NCBI GenBank assembly: GCA_019237595.1 | Contig: JAFAGU010000100.1 | Location: forward strand, 1 to 17,966 | Reading direction: 5' to 3' | Length of the DNA: 17,966 bases | Source of the DNA: Betaproteobacteria bacterium | GTDB lineage: Bacteria > Pseudomonadota > Gammaproteobacteria > Burkholderiales > SG8-39 | Part shown: piece after piece, positions 1-8,284 of the stretch | Position numbering within the stretch: position 1 is the stretch's first letter | How the letters are laid out: each line of letters starts with the position of its first letter | Position numbers and translations under genes: made by a program | Notes under the pieces: model-generated | What the model saw: only the letters and a program-made list of their open reading frames with translations | Told to the model about the DNA's origin: nothing | The model's database searches: none

Positions 1-2617
1 GCGCTTGCTGCAGCGGCGGCCCGGCGTCGAACTCCTCGATCAAGGCGCGCTCTTCCAATGTCCAGCGTTTCTCGATCCAGCTTGCGGAAGGCTGGAGGAA
101 AAACCCCAGCCTGCCGGCCGGCGAATATCGCCGCGCCAGGGAAACGAGGTCGGCCTCCAGCTGCTCCAGCATGGCAGCGTACCGATGCTCGAAGGGAGGC
201 GGGTGGCCCGCGCGTACGCCGGGCATCATGCGCGAGAGATAGTGGAGCTCACCCGGAAACGGGATGGGGTTGTCGGGGTGTCCCTCGCCGACGACGAGCG
301 TGATGAGATCGTTCACGCCCGTGACCCAAGCGAGCATGGGCGCCCGAGCGCGCGGACTCCAGAGTTCGAGGGCAAGACGCTCCTGTCTGCACACCGATGC
401 GCGCAGGGACAAGTTGTACCAGGCGCGACCGGCGGCTGCGCGCGTATTGAGCAGGCTGGCAAAGGTTCTTGAATTATGGCTCACGCCCACCCCATAGCCG
501 AGGCTGTTGCCAAGGACAAAAGCCTTCAGCGAGGGCTGCGATTCGAACTCAGCCAGTGTCATCGGCATGCCGTTCCGGCAGGTCGTTCGAAATCCGCGGT
601 CGTCGGATGACAGGCTCGCCGACCGGTAGAGAGGCATCCCGCGGCGCATAACGTAAGCCACCCATTGATAGGGCTGGGCGTCGGCATCGCGCATCTGCGG
701 AGCCAGACGTTCCCGCGCGCTCGGCGACCCATGCCCGGCTGCCGCCGGCGCTGCACCGGTGGATAGCGCGGCGACGAGGGATGCGACCGTCCGGAACCTC
801 TCTGGGCTGGAAGCGATCGCTCGCACCTGCGCGACTCCGAATCGATCTTCCATTGCCTGTACTAGGGCGGTGCAGGCGAAGGAATCGAGGATGCCGGCGC
901 TGAAGAGGTCCTCATTGGGCCCGAATCTCGGCGGCGAACCGCCGGCGCCAAGGGACCTCGACGACTCGATGCAACTGCGCACGATATTCTCGAGCGTATC
1001 TTCGGTGTGGATAGCGGCTTTTGCGGGCCGGCGCTCCTCGAGATAGCGCGCGCGGTTCTGCGCTCGTGAAGACTTCCCTGACGTCGACTTGAGGAGCCAC
1101 ATCGGCTCGACAAGGACCACGTCGGCCGGCGCGATGTCGCAACGGGAAGCGAGCTCCCGCGCGATGGCTGCTTGAAGCGCTCGCCGCGCCGCCGCATCCC
1201 GTAGGCGGGTTTCGGCCAGCACAACGAGCACCTGCGTGCCGAGCGCCGCATCCTCGACGCCGAAAACGGCGCAGCGTCCCGGGATGACCCCCTCCACTTC
1301 CGAGACGATCTGTTCGACATCTTGCGGATGCACGTTGCGACCGCCCAAGATCATCGTGTCGTCGCAACGCCCCATGACGTACAGTTCGCCGTTAAGCAGG
1401 TAACCGCGATCCGCGGTCCTGAACCAGCCCTGCGCTCGCGGCACGTTCGTCGATCCCTCGCCAACGTAATGCTGGAATAGTCCAGGCGAGCGGATCAGGA
1501 TTTCGCCAGGTTCTCCATCCGCCAGAAGGCGGCCGTCCGCGTCTTCGATCCTGATATCGACTTGCGGCAGTGGCGGGCCCGAGCTCACATCGATGCGTCC
1601 GTTGCGAGGATTCGTGGCGGGCGCACGTCCTGCGGCGCTCGAGGTCACTGCGAACGTGTTTTCGGCGAGTGCGTAGCAAGATGCCAGCGAGTCGGCGCGG
1701 ACTCCCATGGGACCGAAGCGCCGCAGGAATGCCGTATGGCTGCGCTCGAGAATCGGCTCGGAGCAGTTCACGACCGCCCTCAGGCTCGAGAGGTCCCATC
1801 TGCGGCCGGCCGGAACGCGGGCGCAAAGGAAGTTGTAGACGAAATTGGGAAGCCACAGGAGTGTGGAACGATGCTCCTCGATCATGGCAAGCAGCTTTTC
1901 CGGGTGCCGGACCCAGTCGAACGGTGAGAGCGCGGCGAGCGGGATCCCGCGGACAAGCGGGAGGAAGAAGCACGCCATGAGCCCCATGTCGTGGTACAGC
2001 GGGAGCCAGGTCGCGATGCGATCCTGCTCGCCGGCACCCAGGTGATCTCCATACGCGCTGACCTGCCAGAGCAGGGAAGCCTCCGTGATCGGCACGCCTT
2101 TCTTCTGGCCGGTCGTCCCCGATGAAAACTGGAGGAGTGCCGTACCCTGCGGCAGTCGCGGCGGCGGACCGGTCGGTATCCCGTCGAAGGCGGTCCCATC
2201 CTCGAGGTAACCCGGCGGAAGCGCCGTCCCCGGTTCGAGGGCCTGCTTAATGTCGGCGCTCGTGACGAGCAGGTCCGCGCCGATCGTAGCGAGCAGGGCC
2301 TGCACCATTTCGGCGTACCGCTGTCGGCTTATCTTCTCCGACGGATGCGCAAAGTACGCAGGAACGAAGCCGCCGAGGAGCGCACCGAGATACGAGCTGT
2401 AGAGGGCTTCGCCGTGCTCCAGGATCACGAGTACCCGCGCCGACGGGATACTCGTCGCGGCCCGGTAGCGGGCCATCCACGCTTCGGCGCTTGCCACGAG
2501 TTGCTCGTAGCTCGAAACGATCTTCGAGCCGTCGGAATGCCGAAGCTCGAGAAACGGCGAGCGGCCCGCCTCGCGCGCCCGTTCGGCGATGAGGTCGCGA
2601 AGTCGGCGGTGGGGCAT
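1..2617 (-). CDS. Fatty-acyl-AMP-ligase-like / acyl carrier / SGNH-hydrolase-like fusion protein (C-terminus cut by window edge)
   Basis: The reading frame is open from ATG at 2617 down to base 1, giving 872 residues with no stop, so the C-terminus lies outside the window. Residues about 1-530 form an ANL-superfamily adenylating domain: the P-loop is FSSGTTG at 164-170, WLPLYHDMGL starts at W204, a GRNVHPQDVE-type A8 motif follows, and STSGK ends in the candidate catalytic Lys515. WLPxYHDMGL and PQDxE are typical of fatty-acyl-AMP ligases, which activate an acyl chain and load it on a carrier. A carrier domain follows, with GILDS giving the phosphopantetheine serine at Ser579. From about residue 685 the protein resembles SGNH/GDSL enzymes: GNS at 703-705 would be block I (Asn where Asp is usual) and GVND at 767-770 block III; the block V Asp/His would lie near or past the edge. 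Inference: the chain is activated, carried, and transferred to or removed from a glycan within one protein. The start lies 7 bases after the stop of the upstream gene. No strong ribosome binding site is visible. Substrate unknown. Confidence 0.85.
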   Translation of the reverse strand, partial: MPHRRLRDLIAERAREAGRSPFLELRHSDGSKIVSSYEQLVASAEAWMARYRAATSIPSARVLVILEHGEALYSSYLGALLGGFVPAYFAHPSEKISRQRYAEMVQALLATIGADLLVTSADIKQALEPGTALPPGYLEDGTAFDGIPTGPPPRLPQGTALLQFSSGTTGQKKGVPITEASLLWQVSAYGDHLGAGEQDRIATWLPLYHDMGLMACFFLPLVRGIPLAALSPFDWVRHPEKLLAMIEEHRSTLLWLPNFVYNFLCARVPAGRRWDLSSLRAVVNCSEPILERSHTAFLRRFGPMGVRADSLASCYALAENTFAVTSSAAGRAPATNPRNGRIDVSSGPPLPQVDIRIEDADGRLLADGEPGEILIRSPGLFQHYVGEGSTNVPRAQGWFRTADRGYLLNGELYVMGRCDDTMILGGRNVHPQDVEQIVSEVEGVIPGRCAVFGVEDAALGTQVLVVLAETRLRDAAARRALQAAIARELASRCDIAPADVVLVEPMWLLKSTSGKSSRAQNRARYLEERRPAKAAIHTEDTLENIVRSCIESSRSLGAGGSPPRFGPNEDLFSAGILDSFACTALVQAMEDRFGVAQVRAIASSPERFRTVASLVAALSTGAAPAAAGHGSPSARERLAPQMRDADAQPYQWVAYVMRRGMPLYRSASLSSDDRGFRTTCRNGMPMTLAEFESQPSLKAFVLGNSLGYGVGVSHNSRTFASLLNTRAAAGRAWYNLSLRASVCRQERLALELWSPRARAPMLAWVTGVNDLITLVVGEGHPDNPIPFPGELHYLSRMMPGVRAGHPPPFEHRYAAMLEQLEADLVSLARRYSPAGRLGFFLQPSASWIEKRWTLEERALIEEFDAGPPLQQA

Positions 2618-2624
2618 GGAGAAA

Positions 2625-3257
2625 TCAGATCCTGACGAAGTATCCGCCGGGGGCGAAAGTGCAGGCGAATTTCATTTCGCGTGCGGTGTCCGGGACAAGA
2701 CGGCCGGGATGCTCTCCCAGATAGCGCGCGAGCGCCTCGGCGGGTCCCGGCCCGAAATCGGGCCTGACCGGATGCCCGTTCACGCAAGTGTCCTCCACGA
2801 CGAGGTAATCGCGAGGACGCATGCAATCGACGTAGCCTTCCAGCTCGCGCAGCACATGAGCCATTTGGTGGTCTGAGTCGAGGATGAAGAATGCCGGCCC
2901 GCGCTCCACATCCAGCGAGCCGCGTATGCGCGATAGGACGTCCGCGGCGGCGCTGTCGCCGGCGATAAGCTCGAGATAGGGCGAGGGCCGGACTTGGAGC
3001 TCGCGGTGGTCGATGTCGATCGAGATGACCCGTCCGGGCGAACCGCGGGCCTCGAGAAGGTCGGCAAAGAAGAGCGCCGACCCGCCGTGACGCGTCCCGG
3101 TCTCGATCACCCACTCGATGCCGCGCTCGTGGATGATTTCCTGGTAGTTCCAGAGGTCGAGCGGATTCTTGAGCGTGCGCACGCCACGGTAGGCGAGCTG
3201 CTTCCAGACGCCGCTGGCGTAGTACCAGCGCAGGTACGCTTCGCCCGCTGGGTTCAC
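2625..3257 (-). CDS. CmcI / rhamnosyl O-methyltransferase-family protein
   Basis: This 210-residue protein resembles the cephalosporin hydroxylase CmcI / rhamnosyl O-methyltransferase family, which has a Rossmann SAM-methyltransferase fold. Family-like features are NPLDLWNYQEIIHE near residue 31, the glycine-rich IETGTRHGGSALFFA segment at about 51-65, ISIDID at about 78-83, and FILDSDH at about 122-128, whose acidic residues match the metal/SAM site region of the family. Members methylate sugar hydroxyls on glycolipids or natural products, so O-methylation of a glycan residue is the natural guess here. I chose GTG at 3257 because it overlaps the TGA of the upstream methyltransferase (GTGA), which fits translational coupling; longer frames upstream overlap that gene out of frame. 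Despite the family name, hydroxylase activity should not be assumed. Confidence 0.85.
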   Translation of the reverse strand: MNPAGEAYLRWYYASGVWKQLAYRGVRTLKNPLDLWNYQEIIHERGIEWVIETGTRHGGSALFFADLLEARGSPGRVISIDIDHRELQVRPSPYLELIAGDSAAADVLSRIRGSLDVERGPAFFILDSDHQMAHVLRELEGYVDCMRPRDYLVVEDTCVNGHPVRPDFGPGPAEALARYLGEHPGRLVPDTAREMKFACTFAPGGYFVRI

Positions 3258-3769
3258 GGCTTGTCGCCGACTATGCGCATGTCCCGAGGTTCGCGCAGCT
3301 TGAACTGCGCCGGCTCCTGCCGCAGCCGCGTCAAGCCGGCCTCCTGCATCACGCCGGCGAGGCTCTTCGGGGTGTAGCCCCATCGATGGACCATGAGGGG
3401 ATCGCGCCATGCCGGGTCGCCGTAGAACACCCACATGCTGCGCTGGCCTTCCGGTCCCGGGCCGCAGCGACCGTCGGGATCGGCGAGGAAATTCTCACAC
3501 GCTGCCGCGAGATTCGGGCATTCGAGAATCATCCGCCCGCCGGGCTTCAGGACTCGGGTCCACTCGCGCAGCACATCGACGACTTCCCAGCGCCAGAAAT
3601 GCTCCACCACGTGCACGGCGAGGATTTCGTCCGCTTGCCCATCTCGGAACGATTGGAGCCGGTGGAGATCGCAGATGACGTCCGGCGCACGCCCGGCGCG
3701 CGTCGGCGCGACATCGACGTTGACGTAGCCTGCAAGGATCTTGTCGCCGCAGCCGAGATTGAGCTTCAC
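3254..3769 (-). CDS. Class I SAM-dependent methyltransferase
   Basis: A 171-residue protein starting MKLNLGCGDKILAGYVNVD, which is the SAM-binding motif I (LGCGD) and the acidic end of strand 2 seen in small Methyltransf_11-type enzymes of polysaccharide clusters. Further matches are ADEILAVHVVEHF (motif II region, about 46-58) and VLKPGGRMILECPN (motif III region, about 73-86). The family methylates diverse small molecules and sugars, so the substrate cannot be read from the sequence. The start is GTG at 3769, inside the GTGA overlap with the TGA of the preceding glycosyltransferase. It is one of two adjacent, dissimilar methyltransferase-like genes, suggesting that the final glycan carries more than one methyl decoration (inference). 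No membrane segment or signal peptide is seen, so it is cytoplasmic. Confidence 0.88.
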   Translation of the reverse strand: MKLNLGCGDKILAGYVNVDVAPTRAGRAPDVICDLHRLQSFRDGQADEILAVHVVEHFWRWEVVDVLREWTRVLKPGGRMILECPNLAAACENFLADPDGRCGPGPEGQRSMWVFYGDPAWRDPLMVHRWGYTPKSLAGVMQEAGLTRLRQEPAQFKLREPRDMRIVGDKP

Positions 3770-4872
3770 GTCGATGGCCCCGTCGTTTCGAAGGCTCGCG
3801 TCCAGAATTCTGCGAGCGCCGCGTGCGAATGGTAGCGCGCGACGAATGCTTGGCCGGCTTTTACGCGCGCCAAGACTTCACGCGGGTACGCGATGAGCCA
3901 CTGCAGGCCTTCGATGATCGATTCGCCGACCCAGGCGAATTGGCGCAACTCGGCGTAGGAACGCAATGGATGGCAGACGGCAAAGCGGCCTGCCTGCAGG
4001 GCGTCCGCGAGCCGGTTCGGGCTTTTGAGGCTCCGCGCGGGGTCGCGAAAGTCCTGGGGAAGAAGCACGACTTCGCATTCCTCCAAGGCGCGATCCAGGG
4101 CCGGCGGAGACCATGGAACGACCGCCAAGCGGAGGGGGTCGTCCGGCCGGCTGCGGCGCGCGAGGTCATCGACCGGCGTACCCTGCGTCGTGACACATGC
4201 CAGGACGAGCGGGTGTCGAACTGCGAATTGGCGCAACTCGGGAATGAGGGAGAGGACTGTGCCGACGTTCGTCGGATGGCCAAACCACGCCGCCCTTAAG
4301 CGCCACGGTTCCACAGGAGCCCCTGCCGCTCGTGCAAGGCGGACGGCGAGGCGATCGCGCCATCGCCGCCTCGGAGTGACAGGCGAGCCGCACTGCACTT
4401 CGGCCGGGTCCCGGTAGGCGAGCACGGGGCAGGAGCATTCGCTCTCGAGGCGCTCTTTCAGCGCGACGGACGAGGCGACCCACGCCAATGCACCCTGCGC
4501 GGGGCCTCTGTAGAAGGCTGCGAACCGATGTACGGCGAAATGATCATCGGAGAAGCAAAAAAGGCTGCGAGGCGCGCAGCGGGTCGTGGCCAGCAACCGC
4601 TCATAAGCCGTCGCATTCTCGGAAAAGCGCTCGGGCTCCGACTCGCTAGCCGTCGGGAGAAGCTTGCCGAAAACGACGCGTCTTGCGCCGGCGATTGCAT
4701 TGCGCGCCTCTTCCGGGGGCGTCTGAGCGAGGCTGCACACCGTCACGTCTAGGGCGGTTGCCCTAAGCGCGGATGAGGGAATCAGGATCTCGTGGCGAAC
4801 CGATGCAAGCGGCGAGTACGGCCCGGTAGCGGTGCGGGCAATCGGCGCATGCGTTACGAAAACGATCGACAT
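3766..4872 (-). CDS. GT-B fold glycosyltransferase (GT4-like)
   Basis: A 368-residue cytoplasmic protein that I read as a retaining GT-B glycosyltransferase. The N-terminal half (1-190) is weakly conserved. The C-terminal half begins with a Rossmann-like segment RLRAAWFGHPTNVGTV (191-206), continues with VVPWSPPALDRALEECEVVLLPQ (251-273), and then has KSPNRLADALQAGRFAVCH (283-301). That last pattern matches the SxNRxxEALAxG nucleotide-sugar-binding stretch of GT4-type enzymes, although the usual Glu is Asp290 here. ATG at 4872 is preferred over the upstream in-frame codon at 4908 because it lies just after the TAG of the upstream gene (4875-4877) and has a GGAGG about 10 bases upstream (4883-4887). 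The donor sugar and acceptor are not inferable. The N-terminal half is divergent, so remote homology is likely. Confidence 0.75.
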   Translation of the reverse strand: MSIVFVTHAPIARTATGPYSPLASVRHEILIPSSALRATALDVTVCSLAQTPPEEARNAIAGARRVVFGKLLPTASESEPERFSENATAYERLLATTRCAPRSLFCFSDDHFAVHRFAAFYRGPAQGALAWVASSVALKERLESECSCPVLAYRDPAEVQCGSPVTPRRRWRDRLAVRLARAAGAPVEPWRLRAAWFGHPTNVGTVLSLIPELRQFAVRHPLVLACVTTQGTPVDDLARRSRPDDPLRLAVVPWSPPALDRALEECEVVLLPQDFRDPARSLKSPNRLADALQAGRFAVCHPLRSYAELRQFAWVGESIIEGLQWLIAYPREVLARVKAGQAFVARYHSHAALAEFWTRAFETTGPST

Positions 4873-4874
4873 GG

Positions 4875-6593
4875 CTACCCGGCCTCCAGACACCACTTTC
4901 GCCAGCAATCCCGATAGGCGGCTTCCACGTGCCGGGTGTACTCCCGGACGTTGAATACCGGCGTTGCCATCAGGTGCTGGCGCATTCCGCTCCGCAGTCG
5001 CTGGAGGTGTTCGCGATCCTCGGCGAACTCGAGTGCGATGCGAACGTATTCATCCTCGTCATTCGCGATCCAATCCGGCATCCCGAGCGCATGGAGCAGG
5101 GAAGCAGAAAGCCGCCCGTGCGTCGTCGTGCCGAGCAGCGTCACCACTGGCACGCCCATCCACAGCGTCTCGGCCGTCGTGATGCCGCCGTTGGCAGGAA
5201 ACGGGTCGAGGGCCAGGTCCACCGCGTGCAGCGCCCGCAGGTGGTCGTAGAGATCCGTCGACCCTAGGAAGATAAGGCGCTCTCGCGGCACCCCATGCTC
5301 GGCGAACCGCCGCGCAAACTGTTCCTGGACCGTGGCCTTGAATGCGGCGCTCTTGAGGAGGAGCCGGGATTGCGGCATCGCCTTGAGGATCCGCGCCCAG
5401 AGCATGACCGTGCGGTCGGAGATCTTGTGGTAGCGATTGAGGCAGCCGAAAGTGAACGGCTGGCCCGAGAGCGAGGGAAGCGGCGAAACTTCCGGAGCGT
5501 CACCCGGCGGCTCGTAGCAGAAGCAGCTTGCGAGGTCGACGATCGTCTCGGCAAAATGGTGGCGCACGCTCTTCGGCACGGCGACGGGATCGGAAAAGAA
5601 GTAATCCATCGTCGGAATGCCCGTGCCCGTGGCGAAGCCCCATGCCGTCACCTGCACGGGCGCCGCGCGCTTTGCGAACACTCTCAGCCGATGGCCCAGG
5701 GTGTAGGCAGACAAGTCGACCAGGATGTCGATGCCGTCCTCGCGAATCTGCGCTTCGAGCGCGTCGTCGCTCACCCCGGCGACCGGCCGCCAGTGGGATG
5801 CGCTCGCGCGAAGGCTTTTCGCCATCGCATCCTCGGATTCCCTGCCGGAGTAGCAGAACGTCTCGAAGGCCGCAGGGTCGTGATACCGGATGATGGGGCC
5901 GAAGATCATGGCCGCCGAATGCACGCAAAAGTCGGAAGAGACATAGCCGACGCGAAGCCGGCGGGAAGCGTCGCGGGCGTTCGCAAAGCTTCTCGGGCCC
6001 CCGGCGGGAAGCGTAGCCGCCACGCATTGATACCAAGCCCGGCGCGCGAGCTGCTGCTCCTCGAGCGTGACGCCCTCGCAGAGCTCCATGTGAAAAATCA
6101 GAATCTCATGGAGCTGCGTTCGTCCTGGCGCGAGCGCGACCGCTCTGCGCAGGTTCCCGAGCGCTTCCAGCAGCCGCCCGAGGCGCGACTGTACGGTGGC
6201 GAGAAAGTAGTGGGCTTGCCAGCTCCCGGGCAGCAGATCCCTCGAGCGCTCGAGAAGCCGGCTCGCCTCCTGCAGATCGTTCTGCCCGAGCCGAACGAAT
6301 CCCAGGGCTAGCATCGCCTGTCCATCGCCTGGTTCCAGGTCGAGCGCCTTCAGCAGCGCATCTGCCGCCGCTGGGAACTGCTCGAGCTTGAGAAGCGCAA
6401 CGCCCAGGTCGCGGTAGTTGGCGCTCGAGGCGTCGCCGGAGGCGATCGCGTCGCGAAACAAGTCGGCTGCATCGCCAAAGCGTCCGCCTATCAGCGCCTG
6501 GAGGGCGCGCTGCCGAAAGCCCGGTGCCGTGGGATGAAGCGGCTCGGCCTCGGCGGGCTGGAAGCCAAGCCCGGTATCTGGGCTCTGCGTCAT
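4875..6593 (-). CDS. TPR-containing SPINDLY/OGT-like glycosyltransferase (GT41-like), copy 2
   Basis: A 572-residue protein with TPR-like helical repeats at about 25-160 and a C-terminal Glyco_transf_41 (SPINDLY/OGT) region at about 212-570. Visible family motifs are RVGYVSSDFCVHSAAM (214-229; the His corresponds to the conserved His after DF in OGT), DILVDLSAYTLGHRL (289-303), AAPVQVTAWGF (310-320), MDYFFSDP (329-336), FGCLNRYHKISD (382-393; the Lys matches the conserved OGT lysine), and NGGITTAETLWMGVPVVT (468-485), the nucleotide-sugar pocket. OGT relatives transfer GlcNAc, fucose or other sugars to Ser/Thr of proteins. The ATG at 6593 overlaps the TGA of the preceding paralogue (ATGA), a clear start. 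It is about 85% identical to that paralogue over the last 105 residues but diverges strongly in the TPR half. From memory, human OGT has NGHTT where this protein has NGGIT, so donor handling may differ. Confidence 0.9.
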   Translation of the reverse strand: MTQSPDTGLGFQPAEAEPLHPTAPGFRQRALQALIGGRFGDAADLFRDAIASGDASSANYRDLGVALLKLEQFPAAADALLKALDLEPGDGQAMLALGFVRLGQNDLQEASRLLERSRDLLPGSWQAHYFLATVQSRLGRLLEALGNLRRAVALAPGRTQLHEILIFHMELCEGVTLEEQQLARRAWYQCVAATLPAGGPRSFANARDASRRLRVGYVSSDFCVHSAAMIFGPIIRYHDPAAFETFCYSGRESEDAMAKSLRASASHWRPVAGVSDDALEAQIREDGIDILVDLSAYTLGHRLRVFAKRAAPVQVTAWGFATGTGIPTMDYFFSDPVAVPKSVRHHFAETIVDLASCFCYEPPGDAPEVSPLPSLSGQPFTFGCLNRYHKISDRTVMLWARILKAMPQSRLLLKSAAFKATVQEQFARRFAEHGVPRERLIFLGSTDLYDHLRALHAVDLALDPFPANGGITTAETLWMGVPVVTLLGTTTHGRLSASLLHALGMPDWIANDEDEYVRIALEFAEDREHLQRLRSGMRQHLMATPVFNVREYTRHVEAAYRDCWRKWCLEAG

Positions 6594-8284
6594 GCCTGGC
6601 GGCACCACTTCTGCCACCAAAGCCGGTAGTTGGCCTCCACGAGCCTCGTGTATTCGCGGACATTGAACACCGGCGTGCGCATGAGCTCCTCGCGCATTCC
6701 GCGGCGCAGGCGGTCGAGGTGCTCGCGGTCTTCCGCAAACTCGAGGGCGATGCGCACGTACTCGTCCTCGTTCGTGGCGATCCAGTCCGGCATGCCAAGC
6801 GCGTGCAGCAGCGCTCCCGACAGTCGCCCATGCGTCGTCTTGCCGAGCACCGTCACCACCGGGACGCCCATCCAGAGCGTTTCCGCGGTCGTGATGCCGC
6901 CGTTCGCGGGGAACGGGTCCAGGCCGAGATCGACCTGATGCAGGGCCTGCATGTGGTGATAGATGTCCGTATGGCTGAGGAGAAGGAGCCGATCCTCGGA
7001 CATGCCGGCGCCGGCGAATCGACGCAGGGTTTCGGCTCGAACGGCTTCGTTGGAGAGCGAGTGGCTCTTCAGCAGCAGGCGCGATCCCGGCATTTCGCGG
7101 AGGATCCGCGCCCAAAGCGCGATGGCCGGGTCGGAGATCTTCTGGATCCGATTGATGCAGCCGAACGTGAACGGCTGGCCCTCGAGAGAAGGCAGCGGCG
7201 AGACCTCGGGCGCATCGCCCGGAGGCTCGTAGCAGAAGCAGCAGGGCAGGTCGACGACCGTCTCGGCGAAGAGGTGCCGCACCTCACGCGGCACTGCAAC
7301 CGGATCGGAAAAGAAATAGTCCATCGCCGGAATGCCGGTGCCGGTGGCAAAGCCCCATGCCGTCACCTGGATGGGCGCCGCCCTCCGCGCAAAGATCGCA
7401 AGCCGATGCCCCTTTGTGTGGCCCGAGAGGTCGACGAGGATGTCGACCTCGTCGTCGCGGATCAGCGCCTCCAGATCCTCGTCGCTCATCTTTGCGGTCG
7501 GCCGCCAACGGTCGGCCGCGGCCCGGAGGCTCTCGGCGAGCACGTCGTTCGACTCGATGCCGGAGTAGCAGAAGATCTCGAAGGCGTTCCGGTCGTGATA
7601 GCGGATGACAGGACCGAAGATCATGGCCGCGGAGTGTGCGCGGAAATCTGCCGATACATACCCCACGCGGACCCGTCGCTCCGGCGACTTGCGATTGAGC
7701 AAGGGGCGGGACGGCGTGGCAGGGGAGGCCGCATGCCGTTCGTACCACCTGCGCCGCTCCGCCTGCTGCTCCTCGAGCGTCGCATCCGGGGAAAGCTCGA
7801 GGCTGAAGAGGAGCACCGCGTGAATGTCGTGCCGCTCCGGGGCAAGCTCGACCGCCCGGCGCAGCCCCACGATCCCCTCGCGCACCAGCCCGAGCGCGAC
7901 GAGCGTCGTGCCGACGGCCCAGTGCGCTTCCCAGTACGTCGGCATGGCCTCCACCGAGCGGCGAAGGCGCGGCAGCGCTTCGGCGTAGCGCCCTGCTTTC
8001 ATGAGCGCAAGGCCGAGGTTGTGCTGCGCACCGAGGTCCTCGGCATTGAGGCTGAGCGCCTGCTCGAGGGCTTGGATCGCTTTCACCGGTTGCTCGGACT
8101 TGATGAACGCGAGGCCGAGTCCCCGGTAGTTCGCCGCCGTCTTCTCGCCCGCCTCTATGGCAGCGGCGAGCAAGCTCGCGGCGGACGCGTAGTCCCCGCG
8201 CTCCAGGGCGACGAGGCCCGGGCTCGCGCTCGACCCTGAAGCTTCATCGACCCTGCCCGAGCTACGCGCCGGCTCGTTCGACAA
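6590..8284 (-). CDS. TPR-containing SPINDLY/OGT-like glycosyltransferase (GT41-like), copy 1
   Basis: A 564-residue paralogue of the next gene. A polar, Ser-rich N-terminus (1-22) precedes TPR-like repeats at about 23-155, and the catalytic region spans about 204-562. Motifs are VRVGYVSADFRAHSAAM (205-221), DILVDLSGHTKGHRL (281-295), APIQVTAWGF (303-312), MDYFFSDP (321-328), FGCINRIQKISD (374-385) and NGGITTAETLWMGVPVVT (461-478). Role: cytoplasmic transfer of a sugar from a nucleotide donor, probably to protein Ser/Thr if it behaves like family members; the TPR half would recognise the acceptor. The frame is closed upstream by a TGA, and the first possible start is TTG at 8284, giving a 23-base overlap with the preceding gene. 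No ATG or GTG exists near the N-terminus and no good ribosome binding site is visible, so a slightly later TTG near 8167 cannot be excluded. Translation is probably coupled to the upstream gene. Confidence 0.88.
   Translation of the reverse strand: MSNEPARSSGRVDEASGSSASPGLVALERGDYASAASLLAAAIEAGEKTAANYRGLGLAFIKSEQPVKAIQALEQALSLNAEDLGAQHNLGLALMKAGRYAEALPRLRRSVEAMPTYWEAHWAVGTTLVALGLVREGIVGLRRAVELAPERHDIHAVLLFSLELSPDATLEEQQAERRRWYERHAASPATPSRPLLNRKSPERRVRVGYVSADFRAHSAAMIFGPVIRYHDRNAFEIFCYSGIESNDVLAESLRAAADRWRPTAKMSDEDLEALIRDDEVDILVDLSGHTKGHRLAIFARRAAPIQVTAWGFATGTGIPAMDYFFSDPVAVPREVRHLFAETVVDLPCCFCYEPPGDAPEVSPLPSLEGQPFTFGCINRIQKISDPAIALWARILREMPGSRLLLKSHSLSNEAVRAETLRRFAGAGMSEDRLLLLSHTDIYHHMQALHQVDLGLDPFPANGGITTAETLWMGVPVVTVLGKTTHGRLSGALLHALGMPDWIATNEDEYVRIALEFAEDREHLDRLRRGMREELMRTPVFNVREYTRLVEANYRLWWQKWCRQA

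Noticed and set aside
2625..3434. CmcI-family gene extended to 3434
   Set aside because: The extra residues overlap the methyltransferase gene out of frame and look like shadow sequence; the family homology begins just after the GTG at 3257.
4875..7115. OGT-like copy 2 extended upstream to 7115
   Set aside because: The extension lies antisense to nothing but overlaps copy 1 in another frame; the ATG at 6593 in the ATGA overlap with the upstream stop is the natural start.
6524..8239. Long open frame on the plus strand (571 residues)
   Set aside because: It lies antisense to the two OGT-like genes and encodes only a low-complexity Arg/Glu-rich product with no family features; GC-rich coding DNA leaves such frames open by chance.
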